DNA of 64,000 nucleotides from JACNJF01 sp050288105 (lineage in GTDB: Bacteria; Pseudomonadota; Gammaproteobacteria; GCA-001735895), in assembly GCA_050288105.1 (NCBI GenBank), contig JBNKDE010000006.1:62001-126000 (forward strand), in the 5' to 3' direction. This document shows, piece by piece, positions 35,860 to 44,906 of the stretch. Both the position numbers and the translations under genes were made by a program. How positions within the stretch are numbered: position 1 is the first letter of the stretch; each line of letters opens with the position of its first letter. Below the pieces are notes generated by a model that saw nothing but the letters and a program-made list of their open reading frames with translations, was not told the DNA's origin and ran no database searches.

Positions 35860-37951
35860 AACTCGACATGGAGGTAAAGTCGTAATTCATCCTGTCCGTT
35901 GGGGGCTGCAGGAAGTCTCCCTGGACAAAATCCGCACCCACAGACCAAAGCACACTCAGTACACCAGCATCCGCTACCTGCGGTACAATACAACGAATTT
36001 CCATGGAAGAGGCCTGTTCTGTCATCGCCCGAATACTGTTCTGGTTATCCTTGTTGGTGGACAGACCATCCATGTAAGCGGCGTTGATACGCAGGTAGTC
36101 TGCCGGTAAATGTTTCACCAGCTGGAACGGGTTAAGGCCAGTACCAAAACCGTCCAGCACGACCTGGCAATGTAACTGTTTCAAGCCTTTAAACAGGGTT
36201 TTAGCGGCTTTTAACTGATTTACTGCATGCGCTTCATTAATGGTGAGTACCAGGCGTTCACCGGGCACCTTGGCGCCCTGCAAGCGCTGCGCGATCCAGC
36301 GCGCGAGGGATGCATCCTGAATCGAGTCAGCACTGAGTGCGACGAATACGTCAACCTTGCGGTTGGCGGCTACCGATTTGGCAATGATCTTGACAGCCTG
36401 CGCGATAGACCAGCGGTCCAGTGTTTTGGCGCTGCCCGAACGCTCTGCAGAGGGCAACAGGTCGGCATCGGTTAATATCTCACCCTGTTCGGTTTTTAAC
36501 TGGCGCGTGAGTTCGTAGCGTTCCCCGCTGGCTCCGCCAATACTGACGATAGGCTGGAATAACGGCATCAGGTTATTGCTGGAGATCGCCGCCTTGATTT
36601 TGCGTGTAATTTCGCCATCTTCCTCTTCCTGGGTCATTTCACCTGCAACAGGCACATACACTCTTGCGCGATTGCCGCCTTCATTCTGGATCTGGTCAAG
36701 ATTACGCTCTGCGCGGGCAATGATTTCGTTAGGATTGGAAGGTACGTTTTCGTCAATAAAATAGATCGAGATACTACAGGTTGAGCTGATTGACTGTTTA
36801 CCGATTTCGGAAATGTTCTGTTCGATCATTTTTAACAGGTTTTGCGTGCCGACTTCTACGTCCGCCTTTTCTTTCCCACTGCAAAGAATGGTATAGCTAT
36901 AGGCGCCAAAGCGGCATACATGTTCATTTTCTCCGGTGCCCTGCTGCAGAATTTTAGCAATGTCATTGATCAGAATATCGCATCCCGAGATCCCGACGGT
37001 ATCGCGTACATGCTGAAAATTATCAATAGAGATATACAGCATGACCGAATGCTTACCGCCACTGACCGCGTTATCGATATACTCCTGCAATTTTTCCATA
37101 AAGTATTGACGGTTATATAAACCGGTAACCAGATCATGCTGATGCAGATAATTGATCTGTTCTTCCAGTTCGCTGGTGTCAGCTTTTGATCGAATCAGGA
37201 TTTGGGTACAGGGCTCGCCATCGAAGCTGGCGCGTGAGAATTCTAACTGTCCCTGGATGACTTCACCGCTGTGATGTACCAGGTTCAGGCTGAGTTCATT
37301 GGTGGTATTCTTGTTCTGGCTCAGGTTACGCAGGAATTGTTTCAGTGTCTCCTGCTGACTGCTGTCAACCATGTCGATTAAAGGCATGCCTTCAACTTCA
37401 TCAAAGTCAGTGTGCCCAAACAATTCGAGATAGGGCGTATTCGCGTAAATATGCATGCCTTCGTGTACATACGCCACGGCATCCTTGGAGTTGGCCAGCA
37501 GTGACTGACAGCGTTTTTCACTTTCGTGTAATTCTTTTTCATTGCTGACGTATTTACGCCACATCTTCAGGTTCTGGGCTTCACGCCTTACCACCAGCGC
37601 CAGGTGTTCGAGCTCGGAAGAAAGCAGAACGTCCTGCGCCCCCTGTTCCATAGCGTGTACGACCATAGGCTCACTGATCTTGTCGGAGAGCCCGATAACC
37701 GATAAATGTCTGCCACACTGATGAATCAACTGTTGCACCTGTTGCAGCGTGAAATCCGGTAAATCCATCGAAAACAGGATGAGATCAAGTGGTTTGCTAT
37801 TGATGATTTCACTCATATCTTCAGCGTCTTCAGCATGCTCGGCAAGTACATGTAAACCGGAGCTGCGTAATGAACTGGCGATTTGCTCCGCCTGATGGAG
37901 TCCTTCATCAACGATGAGCAGGCGAATGAGTTTTTCTGAATCTGAATCCAT
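35858..37951 (-). CDS. FimX-like degenerate REC-PAS-GGDEF-EAL protein
   Basis: A 697-residue cytosolic regulator, like Pseudomonas FimX (691) in size and order. The receiver domain (about 1-125) has Ser where the phosphoacceptor Asp belongs (LILFSMDLP), so it is not phosphorylated. A PAS domain covers about 145-260. The GGDEF domain has GAYSY in place of GGDEF, and the EAL domain begins with ELT in place of EAL, with DGFGTGLNPFQLVKHLPADYLRI later. Both catalytic sites are therefore lost, as in FimX, which binds c-di-GMP through its EAL domain and promotes type IV pilus assembly. No pilus genes are in the window, so that role is inference. Confidence 0.82.
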   Translation of the reverse strand: MDSDSEKLIRLLIVDEGLHQAEQIASSLRSSGLHVLAEHAEDAEDMSEIINSKPLDLILFSMDLPDFTLQQVQQLIHQCGRHLSVIGLSDKISEPMVVHAMEQGAQDVLLSSELEHLALVVRREAQNLKMWRKYVSNEKELHESEKRCQSLLANSKDAVAYVHEGMHIYANTPYLELFGHTDFDEVEGMPLIDMVDSSQQETLKQFLRNLSQNKNTTNELSLNLVHHSGEVIQGQLEFSRASFDGEPCTQILIRSKADTSELEEQINYLHQHDLVTGLYNRQYFMEKLQEYIDNAVSGGKHSVMLYISIDNFQHVRDTVGISGCDILINDIAKILQQGTGENEHVCRFGAYSYTILCSGKEKADVEVGTQNLLKMIEQNISEIGKQSISSTCSISIYFIDENVPSNPNEIIARAERNLDQIQNEGGNRARVYVPVAGEMTQEEEDGEITRKIKAAISSNNLMPLFQPIVSIGGASGERYELTRQLKTEQGEILTDADLLPSAERSGSAKTLDRWSIAQAVKIIAKSVAANRKVDVFVALSADSIQDASLARWIAQRLQGAKVPGERLVLTINEAHAVNQLKAAKTLFKGLKQLHCQVVLDGFGTGLNPFQLVKHLPADYLRINAAYMDGLSTNKDNQNSIRAMTEQASSMEIRCIVPQVADAGVLSVLWSVGADFVQGDFLQPPTDRMNYDFTSMSS

Positions 37952-38015
37952 AGTTAGCAGGGTAAGTTAATTTGGTTTATCAAGTTTTACAGGTATCAGG
38001 GATAATAGCGTAATT

Positions 38016-39029
38016 TTAGTCACAATGTACTGCGGATTTCGATAAATGCCCCGCAATTTCATCAACCATGCGTGGTAACAGATAGCCCGGCAACTGATGT
38101 TTCAGGTCACGATACAGCTGGCAGGATTCAGTGTCTGTGAGTGCAAAGTGCTGGCTGCCCTGTACCTTGTCGAGGCGATGCAGGTAATAGGGTGTCACCG
38201 CGCTTTCAAACAGTCGATAGCTCAATGCCACCAGGGTTTCAAGCTGGTCATTGACGCCTTTCAGTAATACGCTTTGATTGAACAGGGTATGGCCATACTC
38301 ACGAATCAGCTGGAATGCCTCCTGATTGTGATCGGAAATTTCGTTCGCATGGTTGATGTGAGTCACCCAGACGATCTGTCCCTGAAAGGTCTGTAACAAC
38401 TGTAGTAAATCGTGGTTTATACGCTCCGGCAGTACCGACATCAGACGGCTGTGAATTCGGAGTATCCTGATATGTTTTATCTGATTCAACTGATGGATCA
38501 GGCGTGCGATATGTTCATCATTTACAACCAGAGGGTCGCCACCAGACAGAATTACTTCATTGATTTCTCGGTGCTGCTGCAAATAGCGCATGATGGCGCC
38601 GGCAGGATTAATATCGACCACCGCCTCGGAGTAGGGGAAGTGTCGTCTAAAGCAATAACGACAATGGATCGCGCAGGCCGCAGTCAGGGTTAGCAGGACG
38701 CGGTTGGGGTATTTGTGAATCAGCCCTGGCGCGACCATGGCCGCCAGGTCGCCCACCGGATCCATGCTGTAGCCGGCACTTTGCTCGAGCTCGCGCAGCT
38801 CAGGTAATACCTGCAGCAACAGGGGGTCCTGTGCATTGCCCTTTTCAATCAGTGAGGCATAGTAACGGGTAACACGCACTGGAAAACCTGCATCGAAATC
38901 AAAAATAGCGCTAGCCGAATCAATCTCGCAGAATTCGAGCAAATCGCGGCTGTTTCGAAACGCATTCGACAGCAACTGTTTCCAGTTCTGTGATTGTGGT
39001 ATCTGGATAGAATCCGGTATCATTGACAT
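38016..39029 (-). CDS. epmB: EF-P (R)-beta-lysylation enzyme (lysine 2,3-aminomutase)
   Basis: A 337-residue radical SAM enzyme that turns (S)-alpha-lysine into (R)-beta-lysine for EF-P modification. The iron-sulfur cluster motif is C119-AIH-C123-RY-C126, followed by FRRHFPY. GGDPL and the PLP-binding region near the C-terminus are present. The efp start is only 26 bases from the epmB start on the opposite strand, so the promoters of both genes must overlap coding sequence. A second ATG at 39023 is equally plausible as start. It works with EpmA and EF-P, both adjacent. Confidence 0.94.
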   Translation of the reverse strand: MSMIPDSIQIPQSQNWKQLLSNAFRNSRDLLEFCEIDSASAIFDFDAGFPVRVTRYYASLIEKGNAQDPLLLQVLPELRELEQSAGYSMDPVGDLAAMVAPGLIHKYPNRVLLTLTAACAIHCRYCFRRHFPYSEAVVDINPAGAIMRYLQQHREINEVILSGGDPLVVNDEHIARLIHQLNQIKHIRILRIHSRLMSVLPERINHDLLQLLQTFQGQIVWVTHINHANEISDHNQEAFQLIREYGHTLFNQSVLLKGVNDQLETLVALSYRLFESAVTPYYLHRLDKVQGSQHFALTDTESCQLYRDLKHQLPGYLLPRMVDEIAGHLSKSAVHCD

Positions 39030-39055
39030 TTTTTAAATAGTGACCCGAGAACAAT

Positions 39056-39625
39056 ATGGCAAGTTATAGTACCAGCGAATTTAAAAGCGGATTAAAAGTC
39101 ATCATGGATGGCGACCCCTGTTCCATCATCGAGAATGAATTTGTCAAACCCGGCAAAGGGCAGGCATTTAATCGGGTTAAGATTCGTAACCTGCGTTCGG
39201 GGCGAGTACTGGAAAAGACCTTCAAATCCGGTGAATCTCTGGAATCTGCGGATGTGATGGATATCGATATGCAGTACTTATACGATGATGGCGAATTCTA
39301 TCACTTTATGGTTCCGGATACCTATGAACAACATGCTGCCGATAAAAACGCGGTAGGTGATGCCTATCTCTGGTTAAAACCACAGGATATGTGCGAAGTC
39401 ACACTGTATAACGGAACACCACTGGCTGTTACACCGCCTAACTTTGTCGAAATGGCAATCACCGAAACGGATCCCGGATTAAAAGGTGATACCGCTCAGG
39501 GTGGCACCAAGCCCGCCACACTGGAATCTGGCGCTGTGGTAAAAGTCCCCCTGTTTCTTGAGATCGGTGAAGTTGTGCGGGTAGATACGCGCAGCGGAGA
39601 ATACATGTCACGCGTGAAAGGCTGA
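39056..39625 (+). CDS. efp: Elongation factor P
   Basis: A 189-residue translation factor that relieves ribosome stalling at polyproline. The modified lysine is Lys34 in the loop KPGKGQ, exactly the position used by EpmA. Three beta domains follow; the C-terminal GEVVRVDTRSGEYMSRVKG is canonical. Length is close to E. coli EF-P (188). The gene is followed by epmA and then faces the epmB gene upstream, so the full modification pathway is encoded in one place. Confidence 0.97.
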   Translation: MASYSTSEFKSGLKVIMDGDPCSIIENEFVKPGKGQAFNRVKIRNLRSGRVLEKTFKSGESLESADVMDIDMQYLYDDGEFYHFMVPDTYEQHAADKNAVGDAYLWLKPQDMCEVTLYNGTPLAVTPPNFVEMAITETDPGLKGDTAQGGTKPATLESGAVVKVPLFLEIGEVVRVDTRSGEYMSRVKG

Positions 39626-39634
39626 TCACCCACC

Positions 39635-40555
39635 TTGCAATCCGATCAGCTCACTATGCTGCGCTACAGGGCCCGAATGCTTAAACAGATTCGGGCCTTT
39701 TTTGATGCACGCGATTTCCTTGAAGTGGATACCCCCTTGTTGTCCATCAGCACGAATACCGATGTGCATATTCAGTCAATCAGGGCAGAAGTGAATCGTC
39801 AGACGATGTATCTGCAAACCTCACCCGAGTTCGCGATGAAACGTCTGCTGGCTAATGGCAGCGGATCAATCTATCAGATCTGTCATGCATTTCGTGATGA
39901 GGAAGCAGGGCGGCGGCATCAGGCTGAATTCACCTTGCTGGAATGGTATAGCCTGGGATTTGATTACCAACAGCTGATGGATCAACTGCGGCAGTTAATC
40001 AATTTTATCAGCGGCTGTGAGAACACCTTTTCACGCATCACCTATCACGGCAGCTTCCAGCATTATTTACAGCTGGATATTGAGCGGGATGACGACGCAA
40101 CGGTTAGCGCCTGCGTAGAGCACCATATCAATGGCATTGAAGCGGCAAAGCTGCATCGCGCAGATTGCCTGGATCTGTTGATCAGCGAAGTGATTGCGAA
40201 GCAGTTTGAGGGTTTCACTTTTGTTTATGACTTTCCTGCAGCGCAGGCCTCGCTCGCCAGGTTAAATGATGACAATCCTGCGGTAGCAGAACGCTTTGAA
40301 CTGTTTTTTAACGATATGGAGTTGGCAAATGGATTTACCGAACTGACCGATGCAAGCGAGCAAAGGGCACGATTTGAGCGCGATAACCAGCAACGTGTTG
40401 AATCCGGACTGCCAGCCTATCCAGTCGATGAAGCCTTTTTGCAGGCGCTGGAGCGTGGTATGCCGGATTGTGCCGGGGTCGCGCTGGGGCTGGAACGGCT
40501 GATGATGGTACTGCTGGATAAAAATGATATCCAGCAACTGTGCGGATTAAACTAA
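39635..40555 (+). CDS. epmA: EF-P--(R)-beta-lysine ligase
   Basis: A 306-residue class II LysRS-like enzyme (E. coli EpmA 325) that attaches beta-lysine to Lys34 of EF-P. Motif 2 reads FRDEEAGRRHQAEFTLLEWY and motif 3 GVALGLERLMM. The N-terminal anticodon domain of LysRS is absent, as expected. Start TTG at 39635; ATG at 39656 is possible. A perfect terminator-like hairpin at 39670-39703 lies inside the first 25 codons. The end overlaps the convergent psd gene by nine bases. Confidence 0.94.
   Translation: MQSDQLTMLRYRARMLKQIRAFFDARDFLEVDTPLLSISTNTDVHIQSIRAEVNRQTMYLQTSPEFAMKRLLANGSGSIYQICHAFRDEEAGRRHQAEFTLLEWYSLGFDYQQLMDQLRQLINFISGCENTFSRITYHGSFQHYLQLDIERDDDATVSACVEHHINGIEAAKLHRADCLDLLISEVIAKQFEGFTFVYDFPAAQASLARLNDDNPAVAERFELFFNDMELANGFTELTDASEQRARFERDNQQRVESGLPAYPVDEAFLQALERGMPDCAGVALGLERLMMVLLDKNDIQQLCGLN
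39670..39703 (+). terminator. Terminator-like hairpin inside epmA, after efp
   Basis: GGCCCGAAT (39670-39678) pairs perfectly with ATTCGGGCC (39689-39697) over a ten-base loop, then six T. It lies 45 bases after the efp stop but within epmA codons that are part of the conserved N-terminus (RARMLKQIRAFFDAR). Coding and hairpin coexist. It could cap the ratio of epmA to efp transcript. Confidence 0.7.
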
Positions 40556-41422
40556 AGCGTGACCGATTAATTCACCCATTCTTAATGTCTGCTCGGGTTG
40601 CAGGTTTTCCAGCTGTATTTTTTCGGTGGTCAATAGAATCACGGTAGAGCCCATATTAAAGCGACCCATTTCCTCGCCTTTGGCAAATTTCTTTTCGGTA
40701 TGCTCGTAATTGTACTCGGATACCTTTTTTCCTTTAGGCGGTGTGACCAGTCCATGCCAGACCGTTTCAATGGCAGCGACGTTGATGGCGCCTACCAGTA
40801 TCATGGCCATAGGACCTGATGCCGTAGAAAACAGGCAGACCACACGTTCATTACGGGCAAACAGGCGTGAAACCTGGCGTACCGTCCAGGGGGCAACGCT
40901 GAATAGCCTGCCGGGTACGTGTATCATTTTTTTCAGCAAACCATCTACAGGCATATGAATTCGATGATAGTTATAAGGTGCAAGATAGATGGTGGCGAAC
41001 TGACCACCTTCAAACATATGCGCCATCAACTTATCTCCGCCAAGCAGGTCCTCCACTGAATAGAACTGATCTTTCGCCTGAAACAGATGACCTTTCATTA
41101 TATTGCCACATTGCGAAACGGTTCCATCGACTGGGCTGGCGACTGCATTAGCTGCTGCAGCTATCGGTCTGGCGCTGTCGCTTAACGCGCGAATAAAAAA
41201 ATCATTAAAGCAGGCAAAGTGTTCGATGATCTGGTTTTCTGCATCCGACATATCAACCTTAAAGGTCTTGATAAACCAGCGTATCACAGGCGTAGCCATT
41301 GGGCTTTTGATACGGGTCAGGAAAAACACCAGCCTGGAAATCAGGTGGTGTGGCAGGATTGTGAACAGCCAGCCCAGTAATTTTTCGGTAAATTCGCTGC
41401 GGGCAGTATTTTTCTCAGGCAT
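40547..41422 (-). CDS. psd: Phosphatidylserine decarboxylase proenzyme
   Basis: A 291-residue membrane-associated enzyme making phosphatidylethanolamine, which matures by self-cleavage to a pyruvoyl subunit. The cleavage site GST is present in RFNMGSTVILL. Active-site histidine-rich YHRIHMPVDG and upstream FFIRAL are typical. Length close to E. coli Psd (322, with a longer tail). The start shares one base with the pcuC stop (TAATG), so it is the third gene of a sco-pcuC-psd operon. Overlaps the epmA end. Confidence 0.95.
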   Translation of the reverse strand: MPEKNTARSEFTEKLLGWLFTILPHHLISRLVFFLTRIKSPMATPVIRWFIKTFKVDMSDAENQIIEHFACFNDFFIRALSDSARPIAAAANAVASPVDGTVSQCGNIMKGHLFQAKDQFYSVEDLLGGDKLMAHMFEGGQFATIYLAPYNYHRIHMPVDGLLKKMIHVPGRLFSVAPWTVRQVSRLFARNERVVCLFSTASGPMAMILVGAINVAAIETVWHGLVTPPKGKKVSEYNYEHTEKKFAKGEEMGRFNMGSTVILLTTEKIQLENLQPEQTLRMGELIGHALV

Positions 41423-41841
41423 TACTGTTTAACTTTCAGGGTGATTTTCTGGGTCTTATTGTCATTGAAGCTTACGACTACTTCGACTTTGTCACCTATT
41501 TCAAGGCTTCGTAGTGGGGTAATAAACATGATGTGTTTACCACCAGGTTTGAGCTGGATACTGGCATTCGCCGGGATAACAAAATTTTCCTGCTGCACCA
41601 TTTGCATCATCCCATCTTTCATTTTTGTTTCATGCAATTCCACTTTTTCAAATGCGTCGCTTTGCATGCCAGTGATGATTACTTCCTGGGCTGAGTCATT
41701 CTGTATATCTATGTATCCGGCGCGCATGGGTACTACAGGGGGCAACTGCTTGATCCAGCCGTTACTAAAATCCACCCGGCTGCTATCAGCCAGTGCCTGC
41801 ATGGAAAACAGGCAGAGTATCAATGTAAATAGTATTTTCAT
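41422..41841 (-). CDS. Periplasmic copper chaperone PCu(A)C
   Basis: A 139-residue exported protein, start at 41841 so that a signal peptide (MKILFTLILCLFSMQALA) comes first. The copper-binding motif M-x10-M-x21-H-x-M type is visible: VPMRAGYIDI near the start, VELHETKMKDGMMQM and ends with GGKHIMFI. It delivers Cu(I) to the CuA and CuB centres of cytochrome c oxidase, together with Sco. Operon with the sco gene upstream (13-base gap) and psd downstream. Confidence 0.9.
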   Translation of the reverse strand: MKILFTLILCLFSMQALADSSRVDFSNGWIKQLPPVVPMRAGYIDIQNDSAQEVIITGMQSDAFEKVELHETKMKDGMMQMVQQENFVIPANASIQLKPGGKHIMFITPLRSLEIGDKVEVVVSFNDNKTQKITLKVKQ

Positions 41842-41854
41842 GGCATTCCTCAGA

Positions 41855-42472
41855 TTAATTTCTATTAATAATTTCAGATAAATCGTGCGCGATATTGGCT
41901 GCGTCCAGTGGCGGGACAAAAACCGCGATGAAGCGTCCCTGCGGATCAGTTAAGGTCATTGCACCGCTATGCGCAACTTCATATTTCGATCCATCTTCGG
42001 ACTTGCTGATGTAATGCATGATGCCAAGTGCATCAGTAAGCTTATTGATTTCGTCCATTTCGCCACGTGCACTCATAAAAACTGGATTGAAGTATTCAAC
42101 ATAGGTTTTCATTTTTTCCAGATCGTCACGCTCAGGATCGATAGAGACAAAGGTAATCTGTAGCTGCTGTTTGACTGAATCACTCTCGATCAGTTTCATC
42201 ATGTTGGTTAGCATTTGCAGGGTGTCAGGACAGATATCGGGACAGTTGGTGTAACCAAAAAACATCAGCTGCCATTTACCCTTAATGCTTTTCTGGTTGA
42301 AGGGGTTGCCATTATGGTCTGTTAATTCGAAAGCGGGCAGGGGTTTGGCCTGCTCACCTAGCCAGGTCGCTGCTTCCAGTACAATGGGTTCCGGTTTCAT
42401 CAGTACCAGAGAACTGATGACGCCCAGTACCAGCAGTAGTATAAGGCTGAATATGATGCGGTTTTTTTTCAC
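41855..42472 (-). CDS. Sco1/SenC-family copper-delivery protein
   Basis: A 205-residue membrane-anchored thioredoxin-fold protein. Membrane anchor at about residues 3-25, the copper motif CPDIC, and the distal ligand His in VAHSGAM. It inserts copper into the CuA site of cytochrome oxidase. The chosen start is a GTG at 42472, giving a short KKNR leader before the anchor. An in-frame ATG at 42529 adds 19 residues. Head gene of sco-pcuC-psd; divergent from prmB. Confidence 0.88.
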   Translation of the reverse strand: MKKNRIIFSLILLLVLGVISSLVLMKPEPIVLEAATWLGEQAKPLPAFELTDHNGNPFNQKSIKGKWQLMFFGYTNCPDICPDTLQMLTNMMKLIESDSVKQQLQITFVSIDPERDDLEKMKTYVEYFNPVFMSARGEMDEINKLTDALGIMHYISKSEDGSKYEVAHSGAMTLTDPQGRFIAVFVPPLDAANIAHDLSEIINRN

Positions 42473-42566
42473 TTTATATAGGCCGTAGGTGAGTGAAATT
42501 ACACAATGTAAATGCAAAACTGTGTACAATTCGCGGCATTATATTTGATGCATAGACTTAAACCTA

Positions 42567-43481
42567 GTGGAAAGCAAAGAAATCACCCGTAGCTTGACAA
42601 CCATCACAGACTATATTCGCTGGGCATGCAGCGAGTTTTATCGACATCAACTCACCTTCGGACATGGTTTTGAAAACCCACTGGACGAGGCAGTTTATCT
42701 GGTTCTGCATGCGCTGAATTTGCCCTTTGACTGGCCACAGGCGTACTTCAGCAGCCAATTAACAGAAAAGGAACGTGAACGCGTGGTGGCGATCATCATG
42801 CAGCGTATCAAAACTCGCCAGCCCGCAGCGTACGTGACGCGCGAAGCCTGGTTTTGCGGACTGCCATTTTATGTTGATGAACGTGTGCTGGTACCCAGAT
42901 CTCCCATAGGCGAATTGATTAACCAGCACTTTGAACCCTGGATTGATTCCACCCAGGTGGACAGTATTCTGGATCTGTGTACCGGTAGTGGCTGCATAGC
43001 GATTGCCTGTCAATATGCCTTTCCAGACGCACATGTTGCAGCCTCGGATCTGTCAAAAGATGCGCTGGAAGTAGCGCGCGAAAACCTGAACAGACACGAG
43101 TTAAGCACTCAGATTGAGCTGTATGAATCTGATGTATTTGATCAGATACCACCTCAGCGCTTTGACCTCATCGTATCCAATCCACCCTATGTGGATGCGC
43201 AGGATATGGCCGCTTTAAGTGAAGAATTTAAGGCAGAACCGAACATGGGGTTAGAAGCTGGTGAAGATGGCCTGGAGATCGTTGACCGACTATTGCTGCA
43301 GGCGGTGGATTACCTGAGTGACGATGGGCTGCTGGTGGTTGAGGTAGGTAACTCACAGGCAGCCATGATGGATAAGTATCCTGATCTGCCCCTGACCTGG
43401 ATTGAATTTGAGCATGGAGGTAGTGGCGTGTTCTGCATTAGCGCCTCTGACTTGAAGCAAAGTTTCAAAACGGTGAATTAA
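42567..43481 (+). CDS. prmB: Ribosomal protein L3 N5-glutamine methyltransferase
   Basis: A 304-residue class I methyltransferase that modifies a Gln of L3 during ribosome assembly. SAM-binding LDLCTGSGCIAIA and the catalytic NPPY in IVSNPPYVDAQD are present, plus a helical N-terminal domain. PrmB rather than PrmC: length is near E. coli PrmB (310) and the N-terminus matches that family. Start is GTG at 42567. Divergent from the sco gene with about 95 bases between. Confidence 0.92.
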   Translation: MESKEITRSLTTITDYIRWACSEFYRHQLTFGHGFENPLDEAVYLVLHALNLPFDWPQAYFSSQLTEKERERVVAIIMQRIKTRQPAAYVTREAWFCGLPFYVDERVLVPRSPIGELINQHFEPWIDSTQVDSILDLCTGSGCIAIACQYAFPDAHVAASDLSKDALEVARENLNRHELSTQIELYESDVFDQIPPQRFDLIVSNPPYVDAQDMAALSEEFKAEPNMGLEAGEDGLEIVDRLLLQAVDYLSDDGLLVVEVGNSQAAMMDKYPDLPLTWIEFEHGGSGVFCISASDLKQSFKTVN

Positions 43482-43569
43482 CGAGTAACCTTTCTGTCGT
43501 ATCTTCCATCCAGTAAATTTCGCCAGCGGGCGAAAAACGGTTTTTATTTTATTCTAAAGGTAGGTGATT

Positions 43570-44373
43570 ATGTCTTGGTGGGGTAAAGCATTAGGCGGCG
43601 CATTCGGATTCATGATGGGTGGGCCGCTGGGTGCGCTACTGGGTATTGCTTTCGGCCATAATTTTGATAAGGGCCTCGGTTCAATCATATCGGATGGTGG
43701 TATGGATCCGGGGCAGCAGGAACGTGTACAGGCGGCCTTTTTTACCGCAACCTTCTCGGTGATGGGACATATCGCCAAGGCCGATGGCAAAGTCACGCGG
43801 GATGAAATTCGCATGGCTGAAGCCGTGATGACGCAAATGGGGCTGACAGCTGATGTACGTGACTCTGCGAAAAAACTGTTTAATGAAGGTAAATCAGCCG
43901 ATTTCCCGCTGGATGAAGTACTGGACCAGTTTAGAAAAGAGGTACATCGACGCAGCACCCTGATCCAGATGTTTCTGGAGATCCAGTTGCAGGCAGCCTA
44001 TGCCGATGGTGTATTGCACGAAGCCGAAGAGCGCGTGTTACTGCATATCTGCCAGAAACTGGGAGTGGCGCCAGCACAGTTAAGACGTCTGGAAGAAATG
44101 CTCAAGGCTGGCTTCGGTCAGCATTCACAGCGGGGCGCAGGTCGTTCCAGCTCTGCCATGACGGTAACCGACGCCTATAAGATTATGGGTGTGGACAAAG
44201 GTATTTCTGATGCAGACCTTAAAAAGGCCTACCGGCGTTTGATGTCACAACATCATCCCGACAAACTCGTTGCCAAGGGGCTGCCGGAAGAAATGATCAA
44301 GGATGCCACCGAGAAGACCCAGCAAATCAAGGAAGCCTACGAAAAAATCAAGGAATCCAGAGGGCTTAAGTAG
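43570..44373 (+). CDS. djlA: Membrane-anchored DnaJ-like co-chaperone DjlA
   Basis: A 267-residue co-chaperone of DnaK. A short glycine-rich membrane anchor (MSWWGKALGGAFGFMMGGPLGALLGIAFGH) is followed by a TerB-like helical domain of about 140 residues and a C-terminal J domain with the HPD motif (SQHHPDKL). The ATG at 43570 has an AAAGGTAGGTG ribosome site. It sits downstream of prmB on the same strand with a gap of about 90 bases. Confidence 0.94.
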   Translation: MSWWGKALGGAFGFMMGGPLGALLGIAFGHNFDKGLGSIISDGGMDPGQQERVQAAFFTATFSVMGHIAKADGKVTRDEIRMAEAVMTQMGLTADVRDSAKKLFNEGKSADFPLDEVLDQFRKEVHRRSTLIQMFLEIQLQAAYADGVLHEAEERVLLHICQKLGVAPAQLRRLEEMLKAGFGQHSQRGAGRSSSAMTVTDAYKIMGVDKGISDADLKKAYRRLMSQHHPDKLVAKGLPEEMIKDATEKTQQIKEAYEKIKESRGLK

Positions 44374-44423
44374 GCGCTCACACGGTATTCCAGTTTTCTC
44401 AGAAAAATCTGTAGAGGTATTTA

Positions 44424-44708
44424 ATGATTGATCAAATCTTATATGAACATAATCCCGCACCTGGAAAGCTCGACGTGCTGGGCGTTGAAGAATGGCCGTT
44501 GTGGGAGAAGGAACCCTCCGAATTTCCCTGGAGCTACGACCGTCAGGAAGTCTGTTACATCCTGGAGGGGTGGGTGATTGTCACTCCTGAAGGCGGTGAG
44601 CCGGTAGAACTCGGGCGCGGCGATCTGGTGACCTTTCCCAAAGGTATGAAATGTACCTGGAAGGTCATTGAATTTATTTCCAAGCATTATCGTTTTGAAG
44701 ATGTGTGA
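44424..44708 (+). CDS. Small cupin-domain protein
   Basis: A 94-residue single-cupin protein. The family features VCYILEGWVIVTPEGGEPVELGRGDLVTFPKG are plain, with a metal-type Glu in QEVCYILEG. Short cupins of this kind carry DUF861-like folds and are often regulators or small-molecule binders. It lies 50 bases after djlA on the same strand, probably its own or a readthrough product. No function can be inferred. Confidence 0.75.
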   Translation: MIDQILYEHNPAPGKLDVLGVEEWPLWEKEPSEFPWSYDRQEVCYILEGWVIVTPEGGEPVELGRGDLVTFPKGMKCTWKVIEFISKHYRFEDV

Positions 44709-44906
44709 AAAAGGTTTTCGCTTTCTAGAGGCGACTTGTTGTATTTAGCGAAGCCCTGCAAAGCGTAGCGGTTTCTTGGTGCATGGATTGCCACCATTTT
44801 TTTTATCATGGTTAAGTGATTGAAGATTGCATGTATTGTGCTTTTGAAAGACAGGGAAGGTTGTTAGCGGGCTTTCCTTAATGGTTTGCTGCTTCCTGCG
44901 GTGGCT

